Source: JAFEDN01 sp963844565 (GTDB lineage Bacteria > Pseudomonadota > Gammaproteobacteria > Coxiellales > Coxiellaceae). Taken from it: a stretch of DNA of 64,000 nt. Below, in pieces: positions 46,094 through 55,392 of this stretch. Each line of letters opens with the position of its first letter. Position 1 is the first letter of the stretch. The DNA lies in the NCBI GenBank assembly GCA_963844565.1, contig CAWJON010000002.1, positions 2,046,001 to 2,110,000 of the forward strand, read 5' to 3'. The position numbers and the translations under genes were made by a program. The notes beneath the pieces were generated by a model. The model had not been told where the DNA came from, did not search any database, and saw nothing but the letters and a program-made list of their open reading frames with translations.

Positions 46094-47380
46094 TTACTGG
46101 GAAGTTTCTTCCAAGGTATGAAATATTGAAGTTTTTTGTTGAGGCTTTAGTGTCAAGACGACACTAAATGTAATGATGGCCATGAATATAAGATAATAAG
46201 CGGGAGCTAAATTATTTTTGGTTCCTGCCAGCAGACTAATGATTAACGGAGCAGTACCACCAAACAAAGTGTTTCCCATATTATAAGCAAAGGAGATGCC
46301 GCTATAGCGCACATCTACAGGACAATTTTCAACAAATGTTGTTAAAGTATTCCCTTGCTCTAACGAACTTAAGAGGCCTGCAATGCCCATACCCAATACC
46401 ATTGTCAACATAGATTTATTCTGCACGAGATAAAAACAAGGAATTGTTAAAATGATTATTCCAAGCGATGCTATCTTCAACATTTTTCTTCGCCCCACCA
46501 CATCTCCTAGCCACCCAGCGAAAGGCAAAAAAAACAGCATTAGAATTAAAATTATACTTTGGCATTTTAAGGCTGTGGATAAGGAAGTTTTAAAATACTG
46601 GTTCAAGTAGGTCGGCATAAAGCCAAAAAACATATAATAAAAAGTCGCGCCCATGCAGGTTAAACCAAAAATCTGCAGTAATTTTTGAGGTACGTGTTTA
46701 AATGCTTGAAGCAATGGTGCACGGTTCATTCGTTTAGTGTTCAAAAGCGCTTGAAAAGGCGCCGTTTCTAACAATTTAATTCGATAAGACAAAATTAACA
46801 ATCCGAGCAAGCCACTCACTAGAAACGGTATTCGCCATTTCCAGAGGTTTATGGATTCAGGTGACATGAGAGTGTTAAGATAGGCCATCCCAGTCGCTAA
46901 TAAAAAGCCTAAGCTAGCGCCTACCGCAGCGAAACTGGTAAAAAAACCACGCCTAGAAATAGGTGCACTTTCCGCCAGATAAATAATGACGCCACTGTAT
47001 TCTCCCCCTACAGATAATCCTTGGATCAATCGGCAGCAAATAAATAGCACCGGAGCAAGGACTCCAACGGTTTGATAGGTTGGCAAAAGACCCACTAAAA
47101 GTGTAGCTAAACTGATGGCGGTTATTGACCAAACCAAGGTTTTGGCTCGCCCTATTCGATCTCCGAGGTGCCCCAAAAGAATTCCGCCTAAAGGACGGCA
47201 GATAAATCCAACGGCAAAAACCACAAACACGATTAAGGTGGAAAAACGCACATTATTGGAGGGAAAAAAATGGTATCCAATGACTGGAGCTAAATAAATA
47301 AATAACCCAAAATCGAACCATTCCAATATATTGCCCAAACTACTGGCTAATAGCTGACGGCGGCTTAAAAAATTTTCCAT
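46094..47380 (-). CDS. MFS transporter, metabolite:H+ symporter (ProP-like)
   Basis: 428 residues from ATG 47380; the frame also has a TTG four codons earlier. Twelve helices. SSLGNILEWFDFGLFIYLAP is the MHS-family signature, LGHLGDRIGRAKTLVWS the A-motif, and RLIQGLSVGGEYSG is the helix-4 sequence shared by ProP, KgtP and ShiA. Coxiella carries several ProP-like paralogues. The transported solute is not decidable. Confidence 0.88.
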   Translation of the reverse strand: MENFLSRRQLLASSLGNILEWFDFGLFIYLAPVIGYHFFPSNNVRFSTLIVFVVFAVGFICRPLGGILLGHLGDRIGRAKTLVWSITAISLATLLVGLLPTYQTVGVLAPVLFICCRLIQGLSVGGEYSGVIIYLAESAPISRRGFFTSFAAVGASLGFLLATGMAYLNTLMSPESINLWKWRIPFLVSGLLGLLILSYRIKLLETAPFQALLNTKRMNRAPLLQAFKHVPQKLLQIFGLTCMGATFYYMFFGFMPTYLNQYFKTSLSTALKCQSIILILMLFFLPFAGWLGDVVGRRKMLKIASLGIIILTIPCFYLVQNKSMLTMVLGMGIAGLLSSLEQGNTLTTFVENCPVDVRYSGISFAYNMGNTLFGGTAPLIISLLAGTKNNLAPAYYLIFMAIITFSVVLTLKPQQKTSIFHTLEETSQ

Positions 47381-47416
47381 ATTCTTTTCCAAAAAGCATT
47401 CATTAGAAAATATCTG

Positions 47417-47980
47417 CTATAGTATTGCAAATTGCAAAAAATGTCCTGATTTGTCAAAATCATACGCGACTCTGACAAAACCGAGAGATGCGCACGCCAT
47501 ACAGCCGTTTTTTAAAATTTGCCTAAAGATCAACCGTGTATTGCCGTTTGAAGTTTTAGCCTCATCCGGAAAATCTATTATAGCTGCTAATTGGATAACT
47601 TCACCTTGTGGACTAATAATAATAAAACGCATCGATAAATCTGCCATTAGCACGCTAGTTTTAATGACTTGTATTTGATGATAAGTGCGCATCGCTTCAA
47701 TATCATAAACGTTTGCTAAATTGAATAATACTTTATTTTGCGTGCAAATTTTGTATTTTTCCATAAAAGGCAGATAACAATTTAAAAATTTTGGAATTGA
47801 GGGGAGCGGTTTATTATTTTGGGCACATTGATGATTGGTTTGTTGTAAACAGTCTTTCCATTTAGATAGATTAACGCCGCCTTTTAATTCAACGATTTTT
47901 TTTATTGGTTCTGGAGAAGCATTAACGAGTGTTGTTATCAGCAGGAAAAACCAACCTATTGTCCGAATTTTCTTAAACAT
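47417..47980 (-). CDS. Hypothetical secreted protein
   Basis: 187 residues from ATG 47980; the extended frame starts with TTG and would bury the signal peptide. MFKKIRTIGWFFLLITTLVNA is a clean signal peptide. The mature part has several cysteines (KDCLQQTNHQCAQ, NCYLPF, ICTQ, NGCMACASLGFV). The late segment MRFIIISPQGEVIQLAAIIDF...FRQILKNGCMAC looks like the substrate-facing part of an invasion-associated locus B (IalB)-type fold, but this is tentative. It is divergent from the glucan operon with a 114-base spacer. Confidence 0.6.
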   Translation of the reverse strand: MFKKIRTIGWFFLLITTLVNASPEPIKKIVELKGGVNLSKWKDCLQQTNHQCAQNNKPLPSIPKFLNCYLPFMEKYKICTQNKVLFNLANVYDIEAMRTYHQIQVIKTSVLMADLSMRFIIISPQGEVIQLAAIIDFPDEAKTSNGNTRLIFRQILKNGCMACASLGFVRVAYDFDKSGHFLQFAIL

Positions 47981-48094
47981 AACCGCTAGTTTAACTGTCA
48001 ATATTCACCATAGCAAACGCACTGGGACACCCCAATTAAAGGAGTATTTTATACGTAACTTTCGAATTCTTAGGAGTACACCTATACTTAATTT

Positions 48095-51000
48095 ATGACT
48101 CAATCTACCGACCAAACACCTAAATGGTATCAAGAAGCGATTATCTATCAACTGCATATCCGTGCCTTTTTTGATAGCAACAAAGACGGCAGCGGGGATT
48201 TTCGTGGATTGGTACAAAAACTCGATTATTTACAAAACCTCGGAATCACCGCCATCTGGATATTACCTTTTTACCCCTCACCACTTCGAGATGATGGTTA
48301 TGACATCTCTGACTATACCAGTGTAAACCCAATTTATGGCCAGCTTCAAGATTTTAAAACTCTGATGAAAGAAGCGCATCGTCGGAATATCCGTGTGATT
48401 ACCGAGCTAGTCATGAACCATACCTCAGACCAACATCCTTGGTTTCAAAGAGCACGCCAAGCCAAACACGGCAGTAAATGGCGAGATTTTTATGTGTGGA
48501 GCGATACGATAGAAAAGTATCAAGAAGCACGAATTATTTTTAAAGATTTTGAATCTTCAAACTGGACATGGGACCCGATTGCCCAAGCTTACTACTGGCA
48601 TCGTTTTTATTCTCATCAACCGGATTTGAATTTTGATAATCCGTTAGTGCAAAAAGCGGTATTACAATGGTTAGATTTCTGGTTTGAAATGGGTGTTGAT
48701 GGATTGCGTTTAGATGCAGTCCCCTATCTTTTTGAGCGCGATGGAACCAATTGTGAGAATTTACCTGAAACTCATGAGTTTTTGAAAAAATTGCGGCGAC
48801 ACATCGATGAAAAATATCAAAACCGCATGCTTTTGGCAGAAGCCAATCAATGGCCCGAGGACGCAGTGGCTTATTTTGGCAAGGGCGATGAATGCCATAT
48901 GGCTTTTCATTTCCCATTGATGCCGCGAATGTTTATGTCACTGAAAATGGAAGACCGTTTCCCTTTAATTGATATTTGGGAGCAAACTCCTGCTATTCCA
49001 GAGTCTTCACAATGGTCCATTTTTTTACGTAATCATGATGAACTTACCTTAGAAATGGTAACCGATGAAGAACGCGACTATATGTACCGAGTATATGCAG
49101 AAGATCCGCAAGCGCGTATAAATTTGGGAATAAGAAGACGTTTAGCGCCCTTACTCAGTAATAATCGGAAAAAAATAGAATTGATGAATGCTTTGTTATT
49201 TGCAATTCCAGGCACACCAGTAATTTATTATGGCGATGAAATTGGTATGGGTGACAATTTTTATTTAGGTGATAGAAATGCGGTACGCACACCGATGCAA
49301 TGGAGTGCAAACAGCAATGCTGGTTTTTCCGCAGCCCACCCTCATCGATTATTTTTACCTGTTATTATTGATCCCGAATATCATTATGAATCTGTTAACG
49401 TTGAGATACAGGAAAATAACCCAGAATCCTTGTTATGGTGGATGAAACGTTTAATCGCATTAAGAAAACGCTATCCAACATTGGCTTTAGGAAAAATTAC
49501 ATTTTTATACCCTGAAAACTCAAAAGTTTTGGCATTTACTTCAACTTACGAGCAAGAGACTTTGCTCATTGTGGTTAACTTATCACGCTTCCCTGAATTT
49601 GTAGAACTAGATTTGTCCCCATGGATTGAATTTAATCCGCTGGAATTATTTGGTCAAAATAAATTTCCAACCATTACCAATAATTCATATTTTCTATCAT
49701 TAGGACCCCATAATTTTTATTGGTTTTTATTACAACCAAAAGATAAAGAACATTATCAACATACCGACAAACAAAAAGCATATGCCGAATTCTCATTCAA
49801 AGGAAATTGGGAAAATTTAATTAAAGATTCGTTAAAATCTCAGTTAGAAAAGACTTTGAAAGAATATCTTCCTCAACAACGATGGTATGGCAATAAATTA
49901 ACAGCCATCAAACGAGTTGAGATTACAGAAAATATTCCTATAGCAACCAAAGGTAATCTATATATTCTGCTATTTCTTGAAGTAACCGATATTAAAGATG
50001 AAACAACAATCTATTTATTATCGGTGACTTTTATCGCTGAAGAAGACGCAATTCCTGTTTTAGAACAATTTCCTCAAGGCATTATTGGTCGTCTGAATCA
50101 GCAAAATGGGTATTTAATCGATGCTTGTTATCATTCCGATTATGCTCGAACATTGATTTGGGCAGTTGATCGCGGACAAAAATTTAAAGGTAATTACGGC
50201 GTAGCACAATCGCAGCGCACCCATGCGTTCCGAGAATTGTATGACAAAAATCAGGTTGTTGAAACCTCGCCAGTTAAACTTGAACAAAGTAATACTTCAT
50301 TGCTGTATGATAAAATGTTTGTCCTAAAATGTTATCGCCGTGCCAGTATCGGATCAAATCCCGATATAGAAATTGGTCGATATCTAACAGAAGAAGCCCA
50401 TTTTCCTAATGTACCCGATTTGGCTGGTTCGTATGAATATGTTGATAAAAAAGGCAATACTATTTCATTATTGACAGTACATCAATATATTCCACATGAA
50501 ACTAACGGTTGGGATTATACCGTTAACAACATCAATCGGTTTTTTGAGAAAATGCTCACCATGCCAAAAGAGCAAAATAATAAATCTATTCTAACCCCCA
50601 CACTCAGTCAATTTTTTAATGACCGAATTGGGATTCCTGAAGAAGTACAATCGATACTGAGCAATACTTTACATTCAGCCGAATTATTAGGAAAACATAC
50701 TGCTGAATTACATATTGCTTTATCAGATAACACACGCGACCCACTATTTGTTCCGGAGTCATTTACTTCTTTAAACCAACGCGCTATCTATCAGTCGATT
50801 CGTTCACTAACGGGTAGGACACTGAATCAACTGCGAAAATCTTTAAAGAATTTGTCTGATCAAAACCAACCATTAGCACAAAAAGTACTGGAATCTGCAG
50901 ATAGATTGGATGATCAGTTACGAAAAATTATTAAACGCAAAATTAGCGGCGCACTGATCCGTTGTCATGGCGACCTTCACTTAGGACAAGTATTATTTAC

Positions 51001-51409
51001 CGGTAAAGATTTTATCTTTGTTGATTTTGAAGGAGAGCCTGCGCGTTCAATGTCGGAAAGACGAATCAAAAAATCCCCTTTAGTAGACGTCGCCGGGATG
51101 CTGCGTTCGTTTGATTATGCAGTACAGACAAGCTTGTACGGCGCAACAACTTTGTTTAGAGAAGAAGATCTCCAAACATTAGAATTTTGGGGAACTTTTT
51201 GGTATCGCTGGAATTGCATTGCATTTTTACAAAGCTATTTTGAAACTGCAAAAAATCAATATTTTCTGCCAAAAAACCAAGAAGAGTTATCGATATTGAT
51301 GAATACGACGTTAATAGAAAAAGCGATATATGAAATTAATTATGAGCTTAATAATCGTCCTGACTTGCTACACATCCCTTGCCGCGGGTTAATTGAACTA
51401 TTGTCATGA
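48095..51409 (+). CDS. treS: Trehalose synthase - maltokinase fusion (TreS-Mak)
   Basis: 1104 residues. Residues ~1-560 are a GH13 trehalose synthase: WYQEAIIYQLHIRAFFDSN, LRLDAVPYL (nucleophile Asp), LLAEANQWP (Glu) and FLRNHDELTLEM (Asp). Residues ~590-1104 are a maltokinase: PQQRWYGNKLTAIKR at the start and RCHGDLHLGQVLF plus IFVDFEGEPARSM as the kinase site. The pair converts trehalose to maltose and then to maltose-1-phosphate, the substrate of GlgE, encoded 9 kb downstream in the same operon. First gene of the operon; stop overlaps malQ by 4 bases. No convincing ribosome-binding site; TTTCGA-17-TATACT just upstream would give a nearly leaderless transcript. Confidence 0.95.
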   Translation: MTQSTDQTPKWYQEAIIYQLHIRAFFDSNKDGSGDFRGLVQKLDYLQNLGITAIWILPFYPSPLRDDGYDISDYTSVNPIYGQLQDFKTLMKEAHRRNIRVITELVMNHTSDQHPWFQRARQAKHGSKWRDFYVWSDTIEKYQEARIIFKDFESSNWTWDPIAQAYYWHRFYSHQPDLNFDNPLVQKAVLQWLDFWFEMGVDGLRLDAVPYLFERDGTNCENLPETHEFLKKLRRHIDEKYQNRMLLAEANQWPEDAVAYFGKGDECHMAFHFPLMPRMFMSLKMEDRFPLIDIWEQTPAIPESSQWSIFLRNHDELTLEMVTDEERDYMYRVYAEDPQARINLGIRRRLAPLLSNNRKKIELMNALLFAIPGTPVIYYGDEIGMGDNFYLGDRNAVRTPMQWSANSNAGFSAAHPHRLFLPVIIDPEYHYESVNVEIQENNPESLLWWMKRLIALRKRYPTLALGKITFLYPENSKVLAFTSTYEQETLLIVVNLSRFPEFVELDLSPWIEFNPLELFGQNKFPTITNNSYFLSLGPHNFYWFLLQPKDKEHYQHTDKQKAYAEFSFKGNWENLIKDSLKSQLEKTLKEYLPQQRWYGNKLTAIKRVEITENIPIATKGNLYILLFLEVTDIKDETTIYLLSVTFIAEEDAIPVLEQFPQGIIGRLNQQNGYLIDACYHSDYARTLIWAVDRGQKFKGNYGVAQSQRTHAFRELYDKNQVVETSPVKLEQSNTSLLYDKMFVLKCYRRASIGSNPDIEIGRYLTEEAHFPNVPDLAGSYEYVDKKGNTISLLTVHQYIPHETNGWDYTVNNINRFFEKMLTMPKEQNNKSILTPTLSQFFNDRIGIPEEVQSILSNTLHSAELLGKHTAELHIALSDNTRDPLFVPESFTSLNQRAIYQSIRSLTGRTLNQLRKSLKNLSDQNQPLAQKVLESADRLDDQLRKIIKRKISGALIRCHGDLHLGQVLFTGKDFIFVDFEGEPARSMSERRIKKSPLVDVAGMLRSFDYAVQTSLYGATTLFREEDLQTLEFWGTFWYRWNCIAFLQSYFETAKNQYFLPKNQEELSILMNTTLIEKAIYEINYELNNRPDLLHIPCRGLIELLS

Positions 51410-53445
51410 ACGCATTTGATCAAGCCATTCGGCGATTAACTAATCTCTATGGCATTCAAACTTCTTATGTAGACGTGTTTAAAAAGAGACATGCGGTTTC
51501 TAAATCCACCCTGTTACTTTTCTTAAACACTTTAGGAATTGCAACCGATGATCCAAAAAGAGTAATAGAGAGAGCAGATTTTGAGACTTCAAAACGCTGG
51601 GACCTTTTGGTTGAACCCATTACTTTAACTTGGAACCAGCGATTACAAGTTAAACTTAGATTACCAAATTATTTAGCCAAAGAAACAGTAGAATGTCAGT
51701 TAGTAGAAGAAAATGGCGCAGAACATTGTTGGTTGCAACGCTTAGACGTCCTAAACTCGATTCAAAAACATGCCGTTGACGGAAATATTTATTTAACCAA
51801 GTCTTTAGTTTTCGATCGCGCAATCCCGTGGGGATACCATCGTTTAAATTTAACCTTGAAAGAAAATATTTTCTCAACATTTATCATCTCCGCACCAAAA
51901 TTTTCTTACGCTGAATCTAACAATAACGATCGCCATTTCGGAATATTTTCACCGCTATACGCATTAAATTCAACACGTAACTTTGGAAGTGGAGATTTTA
52001 CCGATTGGTTGTCGTTAATTGAGTGGCTAAAAAGCTTAGATGGCGATATCGCCGGGACATTACCGCTTTTTTCTAGTTTTCTAGATCAGTCCTTTGAACC
52101 CAGCCCTTATTCGCCAATCAGCCGATTATTCTTTAACGAGTTTTATTTAGATGTCACTAAAATACCAGAATTCAATGATAATAAAAAAGCTAAATCATTA
52201 TTCTTATCACCGCTTTTCCAACAACAGCTATCTAAATTGCGAAAATTAAATTGGGTCGATTATGCTGAAACTATGGCTTGCAAAAGAAAAATTTTAGAAA
52301 TCCTAAGTCAGGATTTTTTTAAAAAACCTAGTGGTAGTAGGCACAAAATTTTCCATGAATTTATAAAGGCCAACCCAGAAATTGAATCGTATGCTGATTT
52401 TCGCGCGCTTGGTGAAATAGATAATTCATCTACAATCAAGAACTATTATCTTTATTCACAATGGCAAACAGAGCAACAATTGAGTGAGGTTTCCAATTTT
52501 GCTCATTCTAATCAAGTAAAACTCTATTTAGATATGCCATTAGGCGTCCATCCGCAAGGATACGATGTTTGGAAAAATCCACAATTATTTGCCCGAAACT
52601 TAAGTGTGGGTGCACCGCCTGATGCCGTTTTTACTCGCGGACAAAATTGGGGATTTCCTCCACTAATTCCTCAAGTTTTAAGAGCTGAAGCTTATCAATA
52701 TTTTATTAATGTATTTCAAAAATTATTTAAATATGTTGATTTGTTAAGAATTGATCACGTTATGGGTCTACATCGATTGTATTGCATTCCCTCTGGAAAT
52801 GAAGCAAAAGATGGAGCGTTTCTAAAATATCCTGCGGAAGAACTTTATGCAATTTTGTGTGTAGAATCCAATCGAAATAAGACTTGTCTGATTGGAGAAA
52901 ATTTAGGTACCGTTCCAAAATATATTAATAAAACCATGAAAAAACATCGTTTACATCAAATGTATGTCCTGCAGTATGAAATGGATGCCAATAGCCCGAT
53001 TAGCGCAGACGTTGTCCCGCACGATTCAATCTCCAGCTTAAACACCCATGATATGCCTACTTTTGCTGCCTATTGCAGAGGTCTTGATCTTAAATTTCGT
53101 GAAGAATCACACCTCATCACTAAGATGCAAGCCAAGGTGGAGGCTGCACGACGTAAAAAATCTTTAAATCAATTGCCAGTTGAAAATAAGAGGACCTTGA
53201 AATCTCTTTTAAGTGCGTGTTTAAATCTTTTAGCCTCAAGTCGCTCGCGTTTTTTGTTGATCAACTTAGAAGATCTTTGGTTAGAGACCGAACCGCAAAA
53301 TGTCCCAGTTTCTGGAGAAGGCTATCCCAACTGGCAAAAAAAAATGGGCAAAACCCTGAAGGAAATCCGCCAAGATAAGCATATTTGTGCTATACTGAAA
53401 AAAGTAGCACGGCTATGCCAAGGAAAAAAGGCAAAAAAGACATGA
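51406..53445 (+). CDS. malQ: 4-alpha-glucanotransferase (amylomaltase)
   Basis: 679 residues. An N-terminal ~190-residue extension as in E. coli MalQ, then a GH77 domain with GAPPDAVFTRGQNWGFP, LRIDHVMGLHRLY (nucleophile Asp), LIGENLGTVP (acid/base Glu) and LNTHDMPTFAAY (Asp). It shuffles short alpha-1,4-glucan chains, feeding or trimming glucan for TreY and GlgB. ATGA overlaps with both neighbours. Confidence 0.94.
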   Translation: MNAFDQAIRRLTNLYGIQTSYVDVFKKRHAVSKSTLLLFLNTLGIATDDPKRVIERADFETSKRWDLLVEPITLTWNQRLQVKLRLPNYLAKETVECQLVEENGAEHCWLQRLDVLNSIQKHAVDGNIYLTKSLVFDRAIPWGYHRLNLTLKENIFSTFIISAPKFSYAESNNNDRHFGIFSPLYALNSTRNFGSGDFTDWLSLIEWLKSLDGDIAGTLPLFSSFLDQSFEPSPYSPISRLFFNEFYLDVTKIPEFNDNKKAKSLFLSPLFQQQLSKLRKLNWVDYAETMACKRKILEILSQDFFKKPSGSRHKIFHEFIKANPEIESYADFRALGEIDNSSTIKNYYLYSQWQTEQQLSEVSNFAHSNQVKLYLDMPLGVHPQGYDVWKNPQLFARNLSVGAPPDAVFTRGQNWGFPPLIPQVLRAEAYQYFINVFQKLFKYVDLLRIDHVMGLHRLYCIPSGNEAKDGAFLKYPAEELYAILCVESNRNKTCLIGENLGTVPKYINKTMKKHRLHQMYVLQYEMDANSPISADVVPHDSISSLNTHDMPTFAAYCRGLDLKFREESHLITKMQAKVEAARRKKSLNQLPVENKRTLKSLLSACLNLLASSRSRFLLINLEDLWLETEPQNVPVSGEGYPNWQKKMGKTLKEIRQDKHICAILKKVARLCQGKKAKKT

Positions 53446-55391
53446 GTACAAATAACGATAAAGCCCTGCATAATGACTTTTCCCACCAAGATTCCTTGAT
53501 CAGCGACTTTGATGCTTATTTATTTAACGAAGGGAATCATGTTCGTCTCTATAAAATCCTTGGCGCTCATCCCTTAACGGTGCACGGTAAGAAAGGCATT
53601 CATTTTGCCGTTTGGGCTCCCAATGCAAAACAAGTTTGCCTCATGGCTGATTTTAACGGATGGAGTAAAATTGCCTCTCCGTTGACGCGTTTCAAAAGTT
53701 CAGGAATTTGGTTTGGTTTTTTTACCGAGATTTCCAAAGGCCATGCCTACAAATATCATATACTTTCTCATCATGATAATTTACAAGTTGATAAAGCCGA
53801 TCCATTTGCTTTTTATGCTGAACTACCTCCGCAGACTGCCTCGATTATTTGGGAGTCGGATTACCAATGGCAAGATGAGAAATGGATGCAGGAGCGAATA
53901 GGGGGCCTCGATCATCAACAGCCGATTTCAATTTATGAAATACATTTAGGTTCTTGGCGCCGTGTGCCTGAACAAAAAAATCGTTTTTTAACTTATCGCG
54001 AATTAGCTAAGTATTTACCTAATTATATCAAGGAACTCGGTTTTACCCACGTTGAGTTTTTGCCAGTAATGGAACATCCTTTTTACGGCTCATGGGGTTA
54101 CCAAACTACCGGTTATTTTGCCCCCACCAGTCGCTATGGTAACCCAGATGATTTTAAGTTTCTAATTGACACGTTACATCAAAACAATATTGGTGTGATT
54201 CTCGATTGGGTTCCCTCGCATTTTCCAACTGATGCACACGGTTTGGCACATTTTGATGGTACTCATTTGTATGAACATGCCGATCCTCGTTTGGGTTTTC
54301 ACCCCGATTGGAAGAGTGCGATTTTTAATTATGGACGCCATGAGGTGCGCAGTTTTCTCTACAGCAGTGCTTTATTCTGGTTAGATCAGTATCACGTTGA
54401 TGGCCTACGGGTTGACGCTGTCGCCTCGATGCTGTATTTAGATTATTCGCGCAAACCCAATGAATGGATTCCCAATCAATTTGGTGGCAGAGAAAATATC
54501 GACGCGTTGCAATTTCTAAGGCATTTAAACGAGGAAATTTACCAAAATTATCCCGAAATCCAAAGTATTGCTGAGGAATCTACGGCTTGGGGAATGGTCT
54601 CAAGACCCACTTATATTGGCGGGCTTGGTTTTGGTTATAAATGGGATATGGGCTGGATGCATGACACATTGCATTATTTAAGTTTAAATCCTATTTTTCG
54701 TAGCTATCATCACGATCAACTCACTTTTCGCCTATTGTATGCCTTTACCGAAAATTTTGTGTTGCCGCTGTCTCACGACGAAGTGGTCCATGGAAAAGGC
54801 TCCTTGTTGGGTAAAATGCCAGGTGACGATTGGCAAAAATTTGCAAACTTACGTCTTTTATTAGGTTATCTTTACACCCAACCAGGAAAAAAACTTTTAT
54901 TTATGGGTGGAGAATGGGGACAATGGCAGGAATGGAACCATGACAGCAGCCTAGAATGGCACTTACTGCAAAATCACCCCCATCAAGGCATTAAAAACTG
55001 GGTACAGACCTTGAACACCATTTATCGATCGCTAAAACCGCTACATGAATTAGATACTTCCCCTGATGGTTTTGAATGGGTTGATTGCTCTGACTATCAG
55101 CAGAGCATTATCAGTTTTATGCGCCGAGCCAAAAATATTCAAGATCAAGTGTTAGTTATTTTTAATTTTACCCCTCAATATCACCAAGAATATCGGATGG
55201 GGGTTCCTCTTTTCGGAGCATGGGAAGAGATTGCTAATAGCGACAGAGCAATTTTTGGCGGTAGTGACAAAGGTAATTTTAGTCCATTGTTAACAGAAAT
55301 TATTCCTTTCCATCAACGTCCTTATTCCCTATTACTGACTATTCCTCCTCTTGCCATTATTTTGTTGAAACCAGTTTCGCGAAAGGAATAA
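53442..55391 (+). CDS. glgB: 1,4-alpha-glucan branching enzyme
   Basis: 649 residues from ATG 53442, which overlaps the malQ stop (ATGA); a longer frame from 53385 is rejected. CBM48 module (GIHFAVWAPNAKQVCLMADFN), then the GH13_9 domain with VDGLRVDAVASMLYLDY (nucleophile), SIAEESTAW (Glu), LPLSHDEVVHGKGSLL (Asp). It introduces alpha-1,6 branches into the glucan made by GlgE. glgB is followed after one base by the GH57 gene. Confidence 0.96.
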   Translation: MSTNNDKALHNDFSHQDSLISDFDAYLFNEGNHVRLYKILGAHPLTVHGKKGIHFAVWAPNAKQVCLMADFNGWSKIASPLTRFKSSGIWFGFFTEISKGHAYKYHILSHHDNLQVDKADPFAFYAELPPQTASIIWESDYQWQDEKWMQERIGGLDHQQPISIYEIHLGSWRRVPEQKNRFLTYRELAKYLPNYIKELGFTHVEFLPVMEHPFYGSWGYQTTGYFAPTSRYGNPDDFKFLIDTLHQNNIGVILDWVPSHFPTDAHGLAHFDGTHLYEHADPRLGFHPDWKSAIFNYGRHEVRSFLYSSALFWLDQYHVDGLRVDAVASMLYLDYSRKPNEWIPNQFGGRENIDALQFLRHLNEEIYQNYPEIQSIAEESTAWGMVSRPTYIGGLGFGYKWDMGWMHDTLHYLSLNPIFRSYHHDQLTFRLLYAFTENFVLPLSHDEVVHGKGSLLGKMPGDDWQKFANLRLLLGYLYTQPGKKLLFMGGEWGQWQEWNHDSSLEWHLLQNHPHQGIKNWVQTLNTIYRSLKPLHELDTSPDGFEWVDCSDYQQSIISFMRRAKNIQDQVLVIFNFTPQYHQEYRMGVPLFGAWEEIANSDRAIFGGSDKGNFSPLLTEIIPFHQRPYSLLLTIPPLAIILLKPVSRKE

Positions 55392-55392
55392 T